A stretch of 64,000 nucleotides of DNA from Devosiaceae bacterium (GTDB taxonomy: Bacteria; Pseudomonadota; Alphaproteobacteria; Rhizobiales; Devosiaceae). Where the stretch lies: positions 62,001 through 126,000 of the forward strand of contig JAKISW010000001.1 of NCBI GenBank assembly GCA_021648375.1. Reading direction: 5' to 3'. The notes under the pieces are model-generated. The model did no database searches. It was not told the origin of the DNA and saw nothing but the letters and a program-made list of their open reading frames with translations. Made by a program: the position numbers and the translations under genes. Shown in pieces: positions 51,576-61,118 of this stretch (its first letter is position 1; each line of letters begins with the position of its first letter).

Positions 51576-52580
51576 CTATTGCTCCAGCTGGACGATATCC
51601 AGATCAGGCAGATAGGAGCGGGCGCTAAAGGCAAAAGTTACCAGATACACCACCAGTTCCGGCTCGTCAGTATCGGTGCGGTAAACCTCGATATTTCCCA
51701 CGTCACGTCCATCACTGATCAGACGTTGATCAAGGGCTGATGATTGTCCTTCAGACCAGCGAAATTCCAGCGGCCCAATGTTAAAGGGTGCGTTTTTCTC
51801 AAGATAGGGCAAAGTTACCGCATAGGATTGATCAATTCCCTCCACAAGGTCAGAATCAACCAGCGCAATTCGCATCATTGGCTCAATATCGGTTGGTAAT
51901 TGTCCGTTGAACAAAAACGGAATGGGCGTGGTGTCATAACTCACATATGGGTTGGTCCCGGAAAGTCTTTCCCGGCGTGGATCGGCCAGCAGAACTTCGC
52001 CATCAGGATAGCGCTCATTGAAAACATCAAAACTGATCAGGAATGATGGGATCGGACGCAATCTCTCTCCGGCACGTTTACCAACAACAGCTTCGCCATT
52101 ATATTGCTGCCACCAGTTCTGCTCTTTGCGATCATACATTAAAAGATTGGACCAGCGCAATTTTCCGGTGGTACCAAAGGTTACCTCTTCCCCGTCAAGG
52201 GTGCGCTCAAATACAATTGAAGTATTGCAAAGCGGACAAAAAGTAACAGCAACCGGCAATCCGCCTATCGTATCATTGACGATTTCGTGCCACATCAGAT
52301 AGCGCAGCGGATAGGCGCGTGAAACACCGTTTATATCCAGCGCAACCACCGGCTCATTGCCGGGAATGCTGGTTTCTTCAGAGGCAAGTTGAAATTGTGG
52401 GTCATCATTTGAGGGAATTTGATCAGCACCTATCACGCTGACAACTTCGTTTAGATCAATTGTTGTTTTTGAAAAATCTGTTTCCCAGTTTTCTGCCGAG
52501 CTGAACTGTTGCGCTGACACCTGCGGGCCTGCAAACGTGACAAACCCAAAAGCTGCAAGCATTATTGCCTTTTTTAACAT
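51576..52580 (-). CDS. DUF3179 domain exported protein
   Basis: 334-residue DUF3179 protein with a signal peptide (AIMLAAFGFVTFAGPQVSAQ). Marks are AYPLRYLMWHEIVNDTIGGLPVAVTFCPLCNTSIVF (two Cys in CPLC), FGTTGKLRWSNLLMYDR and FNERYPDGEVL. Function is not known; CPLC may bind metal or form a disulfide. The start has GGGAGAAGG just before ATG 52580. Confidence 0.9.
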   Translation of the reverse strand: MLKKAIMLAAFGFVTFAGPQVSAQQFSSAENWETDFSKTTIDLNEVVSVIGADQIPSNDDPQFQLASEETSIPGNEPVVALDINGVSRAYPLRYLMWHEIVNDTIGGLPVAVTFCPLCNTSIVFERTLDGEEVTFGTTGKLRWSNLLMYDRKEQNWWQQYNGEAVVGKRAGERLRPIPSFLISFDVFNERYPDGEVLLADPRRERLSGTNPYVSYDTTPIPFLFNGQLPTDIEPMMRIALVDSDLVEGIDQSYAVTLPYLEKNAPFNIGPLEFRWSEGQSSALDQRLISDGRDVGNIEVYRTDTDEPELVVYLVTFAFSARSYLPDLDIVQLEQ

Positions 52581-52663
52581 AGCCTTCTCCCATTTTGAAT
52601 TTGTCTTAACTTTGCACCTAAAACGGGTTTTGCCAATTCACCTGTGTTCACAGGCAGTTGACC

Positions 52664-52730
52664 AGAGCGTTTTCAGAAAAAGTGCTCTTGCGGTTTTTCG
52701 GTTCGGAAACGCGACCACGATTAAAGAGCG
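52664..52730. repeat. RIME-like Rhizobiales intergenic palindromic repeat
   Basis: An about 67-bp sequence running from AGAGCGTTTTCAGAAAAAGT to AAAGAGC, with GCGTTT (52668-52673) and AAACGC (52707-52712) as inverted arms and CGGTTTTTCGGTTCGGAAAC in the middle. This is how I remember the mosaic repeats scattered between genes in Rhizobium, Brucella and Mesorhizobium. It lies in the 202-nt gap between the DUF3179 gene and the conserved hypothetical gene. Confidence 0.65.
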
Positions 52731-52768
52731 CTGCCAAGAAAACACCTTTATGGTGAAGTTCAGCAAAA

Positions 52769-52786
52769 AATAGGTCCTGACCTTAA
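52769..52786. repeat. Solo terminal repeat of the 4.8-kb element
   Basis: AATAGGTCCTGACCTTAA, the complement of the first 18 bp of the element ends (TTAGGGTCAGGACCTATT) with one change. No partner is found within 300 bp. On the minus strand its TAA (52785-52783) is the stop codon of the neighbouring gene. It is 38 bp from the RIME-like repeat. Confidence 0.65.
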
Positions 52787-53265
52787 TCAAACAATGCATC
52801 GATGGCCGATTGGGCATCCTCGCATGGAGTTTCGTCAATGGTTATCGGTTCACTGATTTTTGCAGCAACCAGGTCGCGCTGCCCCATTATTATATCAATC
52901 AGACCAGGGTCCGGGTCAGGTTTTTCCTGATGGGCCAGTATGCTCGAAATCAGATCGTTGACACCATCCTCAAACGCACCGCGAACATTTTGCTCAAGGG
53001 CGCGATAGGCACTGAGCACCACCTCCGCTCCTGCAAATCCGGAGCGTGAAAAGTGAGTTTCATAATCAATCGGCAACCAGTCGCTAAGAACATCATGCTC
53101 CATGGACCCATCTGCGACCAGCTCCGCCAGCATTATATATTCGTTGAACAGGTTTAAAAAATCGGTTGCAAGACCGGTTGCAGGATTTACATTGGCGGCG
53201 CGCAATTCAGCTTCGCTAAAGCTGGATGTGATTGTAATAGCCGAAGTTTTTATATGGTGTTGCAT
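52783..53265 (-). CDS. Conserved hypothetical protein, acidic
   Basis: 160-residue acidic soluble protein (SSFSEAELRAANVNPATGLATDFLNLFNEYIMLAELVADGSMEHDVLSDWLPIDYETHF). It resembles hypothetical proteins found next to SRAP genes in Rhizobiales. The frame is open for 103 more codons upstream, but that stretch is basic and antisense to the SRAP gene, so ATG 53265 is chosen. No function is known. The stop codon is within a repeat. Confidence 0.72.
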   Translation of the reverse strand: MQHHIKTSAITITSSFSEAELRAANVNPATGLATDFLNLFNEYIMLAELVADGSMEHDVLSDWLPIDYETHFSRSGFAGAEVVLSAYRALEQNVRGAFEDGVNDLISSILAHQEKPDPDPGLIDIIMGQRDLVAAKISEPITIDETPCEDAQSAIDALFD

Positions 53266-53364
53266 TTGATATATTTGCCAGCATTTGCTTTGCTTGCCGG
53301 TGAACATTGTCATGCGTATTGTTGCGAATGTAATTTTGGGTTTTGAGCAAAACAGGGTGAAAAA

Positions 53365-54135
53365 ATGTGTGGTAGATTTACCCTGTTGCTTGGCTGGAAT
53401 GAAATTCATCAATTGTTGAAGGGTTTTGTTTCGAACCTGAACAATGGCACTAATGAAAAGATTTTGGCATATCCTGATCGCTTTAATATTGCGCCCACCC
53501 AGCCCATTTTGGTTTTGGCGCGGGCCGGTGAAAAGGTTGAGCCGTTTTTGATGCGATGGGGGCTGGTGCCGCAATGGGTTGATAACCCAGCGGATTTTCC
53601 ACTACTTATTAATGCCCGTTCAGAAACTCTGGCGGAGAAGACTTCGTTTAAAAGCTCTCTAAAAAATCAGCGCTGCCTCATCCCGGCTACTGGATATTAC
53701 GAATGGTCGCGCCTGCCAGACGGCACAAAAATCCCTCAATATATAACCCGCAATGATGGATTGCCGGTTTTAATGGCCGGATTGCACTCCACATGGGTTG
53801 GTGAGGATGGCGAAGAAGTTGATACAGCAACGATCATCACTATTGGGGCTAATGATGACTTGAAGAATGTTCATCACCGAACTCCGGTTTTGCTGGAGGG
53901 TGAAAATATTGCCCTTTGGCTTGATAGCGCCAATGTTCATGCTAATGCGGCACAAAAGCTGCTTAACCCGATTACTGATGGGGTAATGAAATTTCATGAG
54001 GTTTCAAAGCAGGTGAATTCTCCAAAAAATGATTTTGAAACCCTTATTATTCCGGCCTATGAAACAAATCAGAATGAAAACAAATCAGAACAGAGACAAA
54101 AACCAAAAAAACCTTCGCAATTGGATTTGTTTTAA
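53365..54135 (+). CDS. SRAP (HMCES/YedK) abasic-site protein
   Basis: SOS response-associated peptidase family, which cross-links to abasic sites in single-stranded DNA. The catalytic Cys is residue 2 (MCGRFTL), so the initiator Met is removed to free it. Other marks: PRNARSE-like INARSETLAEKTSF, the Glu in ATGYYEWSR and the His in HHRTPVLL. The length of 256 residues is normal. No LexA box was seen in its 99-nt upstream gap. Confidence 0.94.
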   Translation: MCGRFTLLLGWNEIHQLLKGFVSNLNNGTNEKILAYPDRFNIAPTQPILVLARAGEKVEPFLMRWGLVPQWVDNPADFPLLINARSETLAEKTSFKSSLKNQRCLIPATGYYEWSRLPDGTKIPQYITRNDGLPVLMAGLHSTWVGEDGEEVDTATIITIGANDDLKNVHHRTPVLLEGENIALWLDSANVHANAAQKLLNPITDGVMKFHEVSKQVNSPKNDFETLIIPAYETNQNENKSEQRQKPKKPSQLDLF

Positions 54136-54158
54136 ACAATTCAGAGCAAACTCCATTT

Positions 54159-55571
54159 TTAGTCAAATAATTTTCCTGGATTCATAATATTATTTGGATC
54201 CAGAACAAGTTTGATTTTTTTCATCATATCATAGGCAACCGGGTCTTTATGGTGTTTAAGCAGCTCGGTTTTTAACTGCCCGATACCGTGTTCGGCAGAA
54301 ATTGATCCGCCAAGATCTGTCACAATTCCATAAATTGCCTCATGGATTTTCATCGCTCCATCCATATAGGCTTTGGGATCAGCGCCAACGGGCTGGGAAA
54401 AATTAAAGTGAATATTGCCATCCCCCAGATGACCAAAAGGGCAGGGGCGTATGTCGGGTAATATTGTTTTTGCCGCTTCAATTCCGCGTTCGATAAGTTC
54501 TGGAACTGCTGATATCGGCACCGAAATATCATGCTTTATCGAGGCTCCCTCTTTGGATTGAGCACCGGATAATTGCTCGCGAACTTTCCACATCTGGCGG
54601 CGAATTCTTTCGTCTTTGGCAATGGTGAAATGCTCAATGACCCTATCGTTAAGAGCACTATCAAGCGCAGTTGAGAGAGCATTTGTACTTTGGCCCGGCA
54701 ATTGCGACATTTGCGCCAGCACATACCATTCAGAATTTTTGGCTGCCGGGTTTTTCTCGATCATCTTGTGACGGATTTGCATTTGCATGCCAAAATCCGG
54801 CATCATCTCAAAGGTCGTAAGGCTTGTGCCAAGGCGTTTTAGCAGCTCTGAATAAAGCGTCAGAGCCGCTTTTGGAGACGAGAGATTGATAAAGGCGGTT
54901 TCAAACCCTTTTGGTTTTGGGAACAGCTTTAATGTGGCAGCGCTGATGATGCCCAGCGTTCCCTCCGCACCCACCAATAGAGAGCTTAAATCATAACCGG
55001 TATTATCTTTTTTTAACCCGCTAAGCCCCTGATAAAGCGAACCATTGGCCATTACTGCCTCAACTCCAAGGCATAATTGGCGTGCATATCCATAGGCCAA
55101 TACCTGCAAGCCGCCTGCGTTGGAGGATAGAATTCCCCCGATTTGGGCTTTTTCCTGAGGGGCAATGGCTAAAGGGAATAATAATCCCGCATCATCGGCC
55201 GCCTTTTGAGCATTTTTTAGGGTAACGCCAGCCTCCACACACATATAGCCACCGCTCGCGTCCATATGGCGTACCCGGTTCAGTTTGGCCATTGAAACGA
55301 TAATTTCATTTCCCCGTTTTGGAACCTGCCCGCCCACCATTCCGGTATTTCCCCCCTGGGGAACCAGCCCGATCCGATTGTCATTAGCCCATGAAACCAG
55401 CTTTTGCAGTTGTTCGATGGTTTCGGGAATAGCAATGGCCAGCGCCGGGGTATGAAATCGCCCCCGCAGCTCAACAATATATGGAGCCATCGCCTCATCA
55501 TCACGCAATATATTTTGCGCCCCGATTATATCGGTTAGGGCCTGCAGGGTTTTATCAGATACTTGTTTCAT
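54159..55571 (-). CDS. FAD-linked oxidase, D-2-hydroxyglutarate dehydrogenase-like
   Basis: FAD-binding (VAO/PCMH type) dehydrogenase of 470 residues. FAD site: LVPQGGNTGMVGGQVPKRGNEIIVS; the metal/substrate region is HLGDGNIHFNFSQP and the C-terminal active-site ISAEHGIGQLKTEL. The best fit is D-2-hydroxyglutarate or D-lactate dehydrogenase. Electrons go to a quinone or ETF. It is convergent with the SRAP gene (24 nt between stops). Confidence 0.85.
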   Translation of the reverse strand: MKQVSDKTLQALTDIIGAQNILRDDEAMAPYIVELRGRFHTPALAIAIPETIEQLQKLVSWANDNRIGLVPQGGNTGMVGGQVPKRGNEIIVSMAKLNRVRHMDASGGYMCVEAGVTLKNAQKAADDAGLLFPLAIAPQEKAQIGGILSSNAGGLQVLAYGYARQLCLGVEAVMANGSLYQGLSGLKKDNTGYDLSSLLVGAEGTLGIISAATLKLFPKPKGFETAFINLSSPKAALTLYSELLKRLGTSLTTFEMMPDFGMQMQIRHKMIEKNPAAKNSEWYVLAQMSQLPGQSTNALSTALDSALNDRVIEHFTIAKDERIRRQMWKVREQLSGAQSKEGASIKHDISVPISAVPELIERGIEAAKTILPDIRPCPFGHLGDGNIHFNFSQPVGADPKAYMDGAMKIHEAIYGIVTDLGGSISAEHGIGQLKTELLKHHKDPVAYDMMKKIKLVLDPNNIMNPGKLFD

Positions 55572-55684
55572 TTTTGACTTGGGTTTTTAAAATTGAATAC
55601 GTTCATGAACTTGCTCCCCGCAGCGGCCTGTGTCAAAAGCTAATTCAACAAATATCTTTCAAATTGTAATATGGAGTTTTAGGC

Positions 55685-56482
55685 ATGGCTGAAGGTTTAA
55701 TGGCTGGCAAACGCGGTTTAATCATGGGGGTCGCCAATTCGCGCTCCATAGCCTGGGGCATTGCTCAGGCTGTGCATGCCCAGGGGGCTGAATTGGCTTT
55801 TACCTATCAGGGTGAAGCCTTAAAGCGCCGGGTGGAACCACTGGCCGAGCAGGTTGGCTCTGATCTGGTGGTGGAGTGTGACGTTACCAATAGCGCCGCC
55901 ATGGATCAAACTTTTGCAGAAATAGAAAAGAAATGGGGCAAGTTGGATTTTTTGCTCCATGCAATCGGGTTTTCCAACAAGGACGAGTTGAAGGGGCGAT
56001 ATGTTGAAACCAGCCCTGAAAATTTTGCCATGACCATGGATATTTCGGTCTATTCTCTGGCCGCTGTTGCCCAAAGGGCTGAAAAACTTATGACTGACGG
56101 TGGCTCGATTGTTACGCTAACCTATTATGGGTCTGAGAAAGTTATGCCCAATTACAATGTGATGGGTGTGGCCAAAGCGGCGCTGGAATGTTCTGTCAGG
56201 TATCTGGCAAGTGATCTTGGGCCAAAAAATATCCGGGTTAATTCACTTTCAGCAGGTCCCATGAAAACCCTTGCCGCTTCCGGGATTAGTGATTTTCGCA
56301 AAATGTTGCACTGGACAGAGGAAAATGCCCCCCTGCGCCGCAATGTTACCATGGATGATGTGGGTGGAGCCGGGCTTTATCTGTTATCTGACCTTTCTAG
56401 TGGCACCACCGGTGAAAATCATCATGTGGATGCTGGCTATAATATTCTTGGTATGAAGGTCATGAATTCAGACGAAGAATAA
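55685..56482 (+). CDS. fabI: Enoyl-ACP reductase
   Basis: NADH-dependent reductase of type II fatty-acid synthesis. The N-terminal NAD motif is GLIMGVANSRSIAWGIAQ. The catalytic pair Tyr and Lys is in TYYGSEKVMPNYNVMGVAKAALE. The length of 265 residues is typical. GGAG lies before the ATG (AATATGGAGTTTTAGGC). It leads a plus-strand run with a phosphatase and aroC. The FabI type is the target of triclosan-like inhibitors. Confidence 0.96.
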   Translation: MAEGLMAGKRGLIMGVANSRSIAWGIAQAVHAQGAELAFTYQGEALKRRVEPLAEQVGSDLVVECDVTNSAAMDQTFAEIEKKWGKLDFLLHAIGFSNKDELKGRYVETSPENFAMTMDISVYSLAAVAQRAEKLMTDGGSIVTLTYYGSEKVMPNYNVMGVAKAALECSVRYLASDLGPKNIRVNSLSAGPMKTLAASGISDFRKMLHWTEENAPLRRNVTMDDVGGAGLYLLSDLSSGTTGENHHVDAGYNILGMKVMNSDEE

Positions 56483-56522
56483 TCTTAACTCTTACCCTAA
56501 TAAATAAAAGCAGTATAATCTT

Positions 56523-57128
56523 ATGAATAACTGGCCGCACATTTTTTTCGCTCGCCATGGTGAAACCAGCTGGAACCTTGAAAAGCGCTATCAGGGTTCC
56601 CTTGATATTCCATTGAACGAAACCGGGCAGGGCCAGGCCGATGCCTGTGGACCGCTTTTGGTGGATATGCTGGCTCAAAACAATGTTGATCCTCTTGCCA
56701 TAGATTGGTTTGCCTCTCCCCTTTCCCGGGCAAAAGAGACTATGGAGAGAATCAGGGTGGCTTTTGAAGTTGAGTTGCCCCCAATAAGGTTTGATGATCG
56801 CCTGCGCGAGGTTTCGTTTGGCATTATGGAGGGCAAACTGCATTCAGAACTGGAAGAAGATGTTGGTGTGATTGCCGGCAAGCGTCAGGCTGGATATTGG
56901 GATTATCGCCCCCCAAAAGGGGAAAGCTATGAGGATGTGGCGGATCGTTTGAATTCATTCAAAGATGATTTGAGCGGAACCTGCATCATTGTTGCCCATG
57001 GGGGGGTTTTGCGGGTGATGCGGCATCTGGTAGAAAATGCACCAAAGGAAGAAGTGGTGAACTGGCCACCTCCCCAGGGGGCAATTGCCGATTTTAAAGA
57101 CGCTACCATGAAAATGCATTACGCTTGA
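56523..57128 (+). CDS. Histidine phosphatase family protein
   Basis: Phosphoglycerate-mutase-like phosphatase of 201 residues. The RHG motif is FFARHGETSWNLEKRYQG and the second His is in VAHGGVLRVMRHL. It begins 40 nt after fabI. In relatives this gene (often called gpmB) sits between fabI and aroC. It may be a phosphatase or a mutase; the substrate is not shown. Confidence 0.88.
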   Translation: MNNWPHIFFARHGETSWNLEKRYQGSLDIPLNETGQGQADACGPLLVDMLAQNNVDPLAIDWFASPLSRAKETMERIRVAFEVELPPIRFDDRLREVSFGIMEGKLHSELEEDVGVIAGKRQAGYWDYRPPKGESYEDVADRLNSFKDDLSGTCIIVAHGGVLRVMRHLVENAPKEEVVNWPPPQGAIADFKDATMKMHYA

Positions 57129-57218
57129 TTTTGCCCTTTTGTTGACCTGACGTAATTGTAATTCTATTAAACATTGGTTTGCAGACTTCGTTTTAGCATT
57201 TGATTTAAGAGGCCCATC

Positions 57219-58340
57219 ATGTCGCATAATAGTTTTGGACATATGTTTCGCTTCACCACTTGGGGTGAAAGTCACGGTCCCGCCCTTGGGGTGGTGATTG
57301 ATGGCTGTCCGCCAAATCTTGCCATCAGCGAAGAAATTATTCAGCGTGACCTTGATCGCAGACGACCCGGCCAATCCCGTTATACCACTCAGCGTCAAGA
57401 GGCAGACAGGGTTGCAATTCTTTCCGGCACTTTTGAAGACGAGCGCACGGGCGGGTTAAAAACTACTGGCACCCCGATAGCATTGCAGATCCAAAACACC
57501 GATCAGCGCTCAAAAGACTATTCCGATATCCGCGATAAATATCGCCCCGGCCATGCGGATATCACCTATCAGCAAAAATATGGCATTCGCGATTATCGTG
57601 GAGGAGGGCGCTCGTCAGCCCGCGAAACTGCGGCCAGAGTTGCGGCAGGCGCAGTTGCCAGATTGGTAATTCCGTGCGTAAAAATTCGTGCCTCGCTGGT
57701 TCAGATTGGCTCCAAAAAAATTGACCGCAATAATTTTGACTGGGACGAAGTGGACAATAATCCTTTCTTTTGCGCCGATAAAAATGCCGCAAAAAACTGG
57801 GCGCCTTATCTCGATGAAATCAGAAAAGATGGCAACTCGATTGGAGCAATTATTGAAGTGGTAGCCTCTTGTGTTCCCCCTGGTTGGGGCGCGCCGGTTT
57901 ATGGCAAACTCAGTGCCGATCTGGCCTCCGCAATGATGAGCATCAATGCGGTAAAGGGAGTTGAAATCGGGGCCGGTTTTGAAGCAGCCTATTTGTCAGG
58001 AATTGAAAATGCTGATCAGATGCGCGCCGGTTCGGATGGCCCCAACCGGCAGTCCGCCCCGGACTTTCTTTCCAACCATGCGGGGGGCATACTTGGCGGC
58101 ATATCAAATGGCGATGAAATTGTGGTTCGATTTGCGGTTAAACCAACCTCGTCAATTTTGACACAACGCCAGACAGTTACGACCAAAAATCAGGACACCG
58201 ACATCATAACCAAAGGGCGCCATGATCCATGTGTTGGCATTCGCGCAGTGCCGATTGGCGAGGCGATGATGGCTTTAGTTCTGGCCGATCATTTTTTGCG
58301 TCATCGCGGCCAGACCGGGCATGATGGAACCGTCGGGTAA
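57219..58340 (+). CDS. aroC: Chorismate synthase
   Basis: Final enzyme of the shikimate pathway; makes chorismate from EPSP with FMNH2. Marks: [71 protein letters not shown] and [25 protein letters not shown]. The length of 373 residues is normal. AAGAGG precedes the ATG. Beyond it lies a 144-nt gap with three GANTC sites and a small stem. Confidence 0.97.
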   Translation: MSHNSFGHMFRFTTWGESHGPALGVVIDGCPPNLAISEEIIQRDLDRRRPGQSRYTTQRQEADRVAILSGTFEDERTGGLKTTGTPIALQIQNTDQRSKDYSDIRDKYRPGHADITYQQKYGIRDYRGGGRSSARETAARVAAGAVARLVIPCVKIRASLVQIGSKKIDRNNFDWDEVDNNPFFCADKNAAKNWAPYLDEIRKDGNSIGAIIEVVASCVPPGWGAPVYGKLSADLASAMMSINAVKGVEIGAGFEAAYLSGIENADQMRAGSDGPNRQSAPDFLSNHAGGILGGISNGDEIVVRFAVKPTSSILTQRQTVTTKNQDTDIITKGRHDPCVGIRAVPIGEAMMALVLADHFLRHRGQTGHDGTVG

Positions 58341-58484
58341 ATTCTTGCACCTGAATCAATATGTGAACTAGTTCAAGTAAAAAATTATCTGATATTTCAA
58401 TCTGTTATAAAGTTTAGATGAATCAGATTGCCTGAAGTATGTTTCCACCAGTAAGTCATGAATCCGATGAAAAAGCGCAACTTT

Positions 58485-59105
58485 TTAGTTGCTTATCAAG
58501 CGGTTGATCTTGTTCATAATGTTGGCCAGATCGTCTTCAAAGTTGATCGTGCCGGCAAAAAAACCATCCCGGCCAAACATCAAAACACTGGCCGTATGGT
58601 CCATGTCATAATTGGCTTTTTCTTCTTCGCTGGCATCTGGATTAATCACTTTTTCTCCAAATACTCCAAACGAAAGTTTGGCGGTTTCCACCTGCTCAAC
58701 AGTGCCGGTAAGTCCAATTACGGGAGTGGAAAAACGCGCCAGATATTCTTGCATGATTTCTCTGTTATCGCGATCCGGGTCAATGGATACGAATATTAAG
58801 CGCAGTGTATTTTCATCCACATCAAGTTCATCGCGCCACGTAATCATTTGCGCTAAAGTGGCCGGACATACATCCGGGCATGAGGTAAAACCAAACAAAA
58901 CCAGGCTGGGAATATTGGTCAGATCATCCCTGTTAAAATTACCGCCAAGGGTTGATTGCAATTCAAAAGGTCCGTCAAAGCCAGCACCGGGTTTTGATTG
59001 ACTCTGGTACCAGAATAATGCGCCGGCACCAATTATTGCAACGCTGACAATAATCCATAAAATCATCCGAATTTTCATCAGCGATTTGGTGGCGTTGTTA
59101 TTCAT
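58485..59105 (-). CDS. SCO1/SenC copper chaperone-like protein
   Basis: Membrane-anchored thioredoxin-fold protein of 206 residues that delivers copper to cytochrome oxidase. One N-terminal helix (ILWIIVSVAIIGAGALFWY). The copper site is TSCPDVCPATL with Cys76 and Cys80, and the His is in NYDMDHTASVLMF. In the same direction as xseB and HDAC but 54 nt apart. Confidence 0.9.
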   Translation of the reverse strand: MNNNATKSLMKIRMILWIIVSVAIIGAGALFWYQSQSKPGAGFDGPFELQSTLGGNFNRDDLTNIPSLVLFGFTSCPDVCPATLAQMITWRDELDVDENTLRLIFVSIDPDRDNREIMQEYLARFSTPVIGLTGTVEQVETAKLSFGVFGEKVINPDASEEEKANYDMDHTASVLMFGRDGFFAGTINFEDDLANIMNKINRLISN

Positions 59106-59159
59106 AAAAATAATTCCTGCATTTTTTGGGAGGTGATCAAGTTTAACTTTAAGGCGCTT

Positions 59160-59417
59160 TTAGTCCTGATCCAGTTCCGTAGTTCCAACAGGTGCACCAT
59201 CCTTTGAAAGGGTAATTTTTTCAATGCGCTTTTCTGCCGCACTCAGTTGTTTTTCACAGTGGGATTTCAGGGCCTCTCCCCGCTCATAAATCGAAATTGA
59301 TTCCTGGAGCGGAGCCTGCCCGCTTTCCAACTTGGCAACAATTTGTTCCAGCTCGGCCAGCGCGGCTTCAAAACTCAAGGAGGATACGTCTCCATTATTT
59401 GCTTCAGACAAAATCAC
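59160..59417 (-). CDS. xseB: Exodeoxyribonuclease VII small subunit
   Basis: Small subunit of exonuclease VII, an 85-residue coiled-coil protein. It shows [44 protein letters not shown]. The start may be GTG 59417 or, better placed against AGGAG, TTG 59411. In many relatives the order is HDAC, xseB, dxs; dxs is missing here. The large subunit (xseA) is not in the window. Confidence 0.92.
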   Translation of the reverse strand: MILSEANNGDVSSLSFEAALAELEQIVAKLESGQAPLQESISIYERGEALKSHCEKQLSAAEKRIEKITLSKDGAPVGTTELDQD

Positions 59418-59440
59418 TTCTCCTGTTTAAAAACTTGGTC

Positions 59441-60373
59441 TTACAAGGTTCCACGTTCCAGCATTTGCACATGGGTACTAACTCCACCTGCCAGCCCTTC
59501 AAGATCATATCCACCCTCCAAAAGCGAGACAATTCTGTTTTCACAATGCTTGTCCGCTGCATCCATCAGTTTTCCTGTTACCCAGCCAAAATCATTATTG
59601 GTCCAATTCAAATTGGCCAGAGGGTCTCGTTTATGAGCATCAAAACCTGCCGATAGCAAAATCAAATCTGGTGCAAAATTATTCAGCGCCGGCAGGATCA
59701 GATCATTATAGGCTTGCCGCATTTCTTCTCCTGAACTATTTGCATTCAGGGGAGCATTAAAAATATTGCCCACGCCGGTTTCATTACGCGCTCCGGTGCC
59801 GGGAAAAAGAGGCATTTGATGCGATGATGCGTAGAACACGGATTTATCATTATAAAAAATGTCCTGAGTGCCGTTGCCATGATGCACATCAAAATCAACA
59901 ATGGCTATGCGCTCGGCCCCATGCATCTGCTGGGCCAGCCGGGCGGTTATAGCGATGGTATTTAACAGGCAAAATCCCATGGGGCGTTTGGCTTCTGCGT
60001 GATGACCCGGTGGACGAATGGCGCAAAATGCATTGTCTACTTCCCCCATGACCACAGCTTCAAGGGCGCGCATCGCAGCGCCAAGGGCAGTTCCGGCCGC
60101 ATCCAGCGAACCGGGGGAAACAAATGTATCCCCATCGATCTGGCCAATTCCCTCGGCCGGGCGCGCCATTTGAATTGAATTGAGCACAGATTTATCGTGA
60201 ACGAGTGTACCCAGAGACAAATCGGCAGTGCTGGCAGTTTCCCGCCTGAGCTGACTGAATTGAGGTTGGGCCAGGGCATCAGCGACGGCCGTTAGCCGTT
60301 CAGGGCGCTCCGGGTGGCCCTGCGGGGTTATATGGCTTGCGGCTTTGGGCTGACTAACCAGCAGTGTTGTCAT
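59441..60373 (-). CDS. Histone deacetylase-like (acetylpolyamine/acetoin type) hydrolase
   Basis: Zinc amidohydrolase of the HDAC superfamily, 310 residues. Zinc and base residues: RPPGHHAEAKRPMGFCLLN, IVDFDVHHGNGTQDIFYND and LSAGFDAHKRDPLA. Probably acts on small acetylated amines or proteins. The xseB gene follows after 23 nt; tsaC is divergent. Confidence 0.92.
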   Translation of the reverse strand: MTTLLVSQPKAASHITPQGHPERPERLTAVADALAQPQFSQLRRETASTADLSLGTLVHDKSVLNSIQMARPAEGIGQIDGDTFVSPGSLDAAGTALGAAMRALEAVVMGEVDNAFCAIRPPGHHAEAKRPMGFCLLNTIAITARLAQQMHGAERIAIVDFDVHHGNGTQDIFYNDKSVFYASSHQMPLFPGTGARNETGVGNIFNAPLNANSSGEEMRQAYNDLILPALNNFAPDLILLSAGFDAHKRDPLANLNWTNNDFGWVTGKLMDAADKHCENRIVSLLEGGYDLEGLAGGVSTHVQMLERGTL

Positions 60374-60460
60374 TTTTTATCCCGCTTGTGCAAAAGCATC
60401 AGGTTTTTAATTGCTCATGAATTTCTTGACCTTACGGCGCTCAATTGTCAAATAGCTGCC

Positions 60461-61093
60461 ATGAAAAAAATTAGTAACAATATCGCAAAACTCTCTCTTT
60501 CCTCTGCGATTGAGTTGCTCGCTGAAGGCGAAATTTGTGCCTTTCCAACCGACACGGTCTATGGGTTGGGTGCAAGAGCTGACAATGGTCAGGCAATAAA
60601 AAAACTTTTCGAAGCAAAGAAACGCCCCGTTTCACGGGCAATAATTCTTCTGTGCGCAGATTTGGATATGGCCAAAAAACTGGTGGAGTTTTCATCCACC
60701 GCTAAAATTTTGGCAAATTATTGGCCCGGTGCCTTAACGCTGGTTTTGCCGTTGAAAAAAGCCGCCAATATTGCCAGGGGGGAATTGGCGGTCTCAAGCC
60801 ATCTTGGGGTTCGGGTTCCGGCCAGCAATATTGCCCGGCAATTGATTTCAGGGGTAGGCCAGGCTGTGGCCACGACTTCGGCAAACATTTCCGGCAACCC
60901 TTCAACAATCAGCGCTGAGCAGGTGATTGAGCAGTTCGATGGAACTATGCCCGTACTTGATGATGGGCAATGCATATTTGGTGAACCATCGACCATATTA
61001 AAGGTCGATGGGAAAAGGGTTGAATTGCTGCGGGCCGGGCCTGTTTTAGTTGATGATATTGAGCAAAATCTGGGTTTTAGTATTTTGAAATAA
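60461..61093 (+). CDS. L-threonylcarbamoyladenylate synthase (YrdC domain)
   Basis: YrdC-fold enzyme that makes threonylcarbamoyl-AMP for tRNA t6A37. Marks: ICAFPTDTVYGLGARADN, KRPVSRAIILL and AVATTSANISGNPSTISAEQV. From ATG 60461 it has 210 residues, with a short C-terminal part and no SUA5 domain. The upstream frame to 60314 is antisense to HDAC and rejected. Convergent with the DnaJ gene. Confidence 0.92.
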   Translation: MKKISNNIAKLSLSSAIELLAEGEICAFPTDTVYGLGARADNGQAIKKLFEAKKRPVSRAIILLCADLDMAKKLVEFSSTAKILANYWPGALTLVLPLKKAANIARGELAVSSHLGVRVPASNIARQLISGVGQAVATTSANISGNPSTISAEQVIEQFDGTMPVLDDGQCIFGEPSTILKVDGKRVELLRAGPVLVDDIEQNLGFSILK

Positions 61094-61118
61094 CTGAGGC
61101 CTGCCCATAAAAACCCAA

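Noticed and set aside
53266..53574. 103-codon N-terminal extension of the hypothetical gene ending at 52783
   Set aside because: It is antisense to the SRAP gene start and basic, unlike the acidic main part; ATG 53265 fits better.
58364..58375. 12-bp palindrome TGAACTAGTTCA between aroC and the Sco1 gene
   Set aside because: It lies between convergent genes with no promoter nearby; no known operator fits.
60314..60460. 49-codon N-terminal extension of the YrdC-domain gene
   Set aside because: It overlaps the HDAC gene on the other strand and adds no family sequence.
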